From CAWGUU01 sp963825765 (GTDB taxonomy: Bacteria; Actinomycetota; Acidimicrobiia; Acidimicrobiales; AC-14), in contig CAWGUU010000003.1 of assembly GCA_963825765.1 (NCBI GenBank), positions 62,001 to 126,000 on the forward strand: DNA of 64,000 nucleotides, read 5' to 3'. Position numbers and translations under genes: made by a program. Positions 63,758 through 64,000 of this stretch are shown piece by piece (positions within the stretch are counted from its first letter, which is position 1; every line of letters begins with the position of its first letter). The notes beneath the pieces were generated by a model. That model ran no database searches. It saw only the letters and a program-made list of their open reading frames with translations, and was not told the DNA's origin.

Positions 63758-64000
63758 CTACTCGTCGCCCCGGAGGGCGTTCTCCCAGCCCCAGTCGCCC
63801 TTCTTCTCCACCGTGGACGTGGGCAGCGGGCGGCCGAGCAGCACCTTGGCGGCCAACAGGAGGGCGACCGCGGCCAGGGCGGACAGCGGCAGCCCGTCGG
63901 GGCTGACCGTGTGGAACGACCACTGGTCGTCGACGGTGCCGTCCAGGTCGGCGTCGAACATGTTCACCCTCGCCACCGTGGGCCCGCCGGTGCGCACGAG
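63758..64000 (-). CDS. Partial membrane protein, unknown function (runs off window)
   Basis: Read leftward. The frame is open to the right edge of the window, so the true start may lie outside; a GTG at 63997 is possible. Visible: MFDADLDGTVDDQWSFHTVSPDG, a hydrophobic segment LSALAAVALLLAAKVLLG, and an acidic end VEKKGDWGWENALRGDE. Too little remains to assign a family. Confidence 0.5.
   Translation of the reverse strand, partial: LVRTGGPTVARVNMFDADLDGTVDDQWSFHTVSPDGLPLSALAAVALLLAAKVLLGRPLPTSTVEKKGDWGWENALRGDE

Overview
The window is high-GC actinobacterial DNA, but it looks like two different genomes joined at about 11,620-11,632. The left part (1 to about 11.6 kb) resembles Thermoleophilia/Solirubrobacterales: secreted WxL-like and RTX-repeat proteins, an NDMA-type alcohol dehydrogenase, a MoxR/VWA pair and a BlaI/M56 pair. 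Its reading frames are broken by many single-base indels, mostly one extra C or G. The right part (about 11.63-64 kb) has clean, tightly packed genes typical of Acidimicrobiia-like actinobacteria. The join sits inside dxs: its 3' end is missing, and the frame runs straight into the start and signal peptide of a left-side RTX-repeat gene. I read this as a probable chimeric contig. The taxonomy is judged from gene families and was not computed.

Right part in order. Isoprenoid/carotenoid block (11.6-21.9 kb): truncated dxs, crtYc-crtYd (two-subunit lycopene cyclase), a CDP-alcohol phosphotransferase-like gene, a GT2 glycosyltransferase, an HNH endonuclease bracketed by two near-identical hairpins, then a leftward operon crtI-crtB-DUF3068-SPFH-lipoprotein hydrolase. 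21.9-27.8 kb: a frameshifted AlkD-like gene, MgtC, a divergent pair (305-aa DHH-like protein / XRE regulator with a large unknown C-terminal domain), a deazaflavin-dependent oxidoreductase, an SMC-like ATPase and a DUF2993 protein. 28-31 kb: a leftward operon of LPG-synthase-like membrane protein, PAP2 enzyme and polyprenyl diphosphate synthase. 31-43 kb: hydrolases, TldD/TldE, a multi-branched palindrome, a zincin-RCC1 fusion, UppP, a CpaB-like protein, an 812-residue kinase-like/flippase fusion, MtnP and FmdB.

43.2-50.7 kb is a rightward run: diguanylate cyclase, galU, moeA/glp, moaA, moaC, a GlpR/SepX-like membrane protein, a translin-family protein and a PIG-V-like mannosyltransferase, ending at tRNA-Ala(CGC). 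From 50.8 to 54.7 kb lies an accessory patch that starts at the tRNA 3' end: an excisionase remnant, a YgiT-type zinc-finger protein with an overlapping partner, an HTH gene pair, a degraded kinase/flippase fragment, and a two-gene cassette with a retropepsin-like protease. Core genes resume with overlapping glnS (GlnRS carrying a YqeY-like tail) and asnS, a cyclopropane-synthase-like methyltransferase, small secreted/membrane proteins, and a divergent isochorismatase / FadR-GlcD oxidase group. Four-base stop/start overlaps (GTGA, TTGA, ATGA) recur throughout the right part and mark translationally coupled operons. I saw no rRNA, CRISPR array, complete transposon or prophage.
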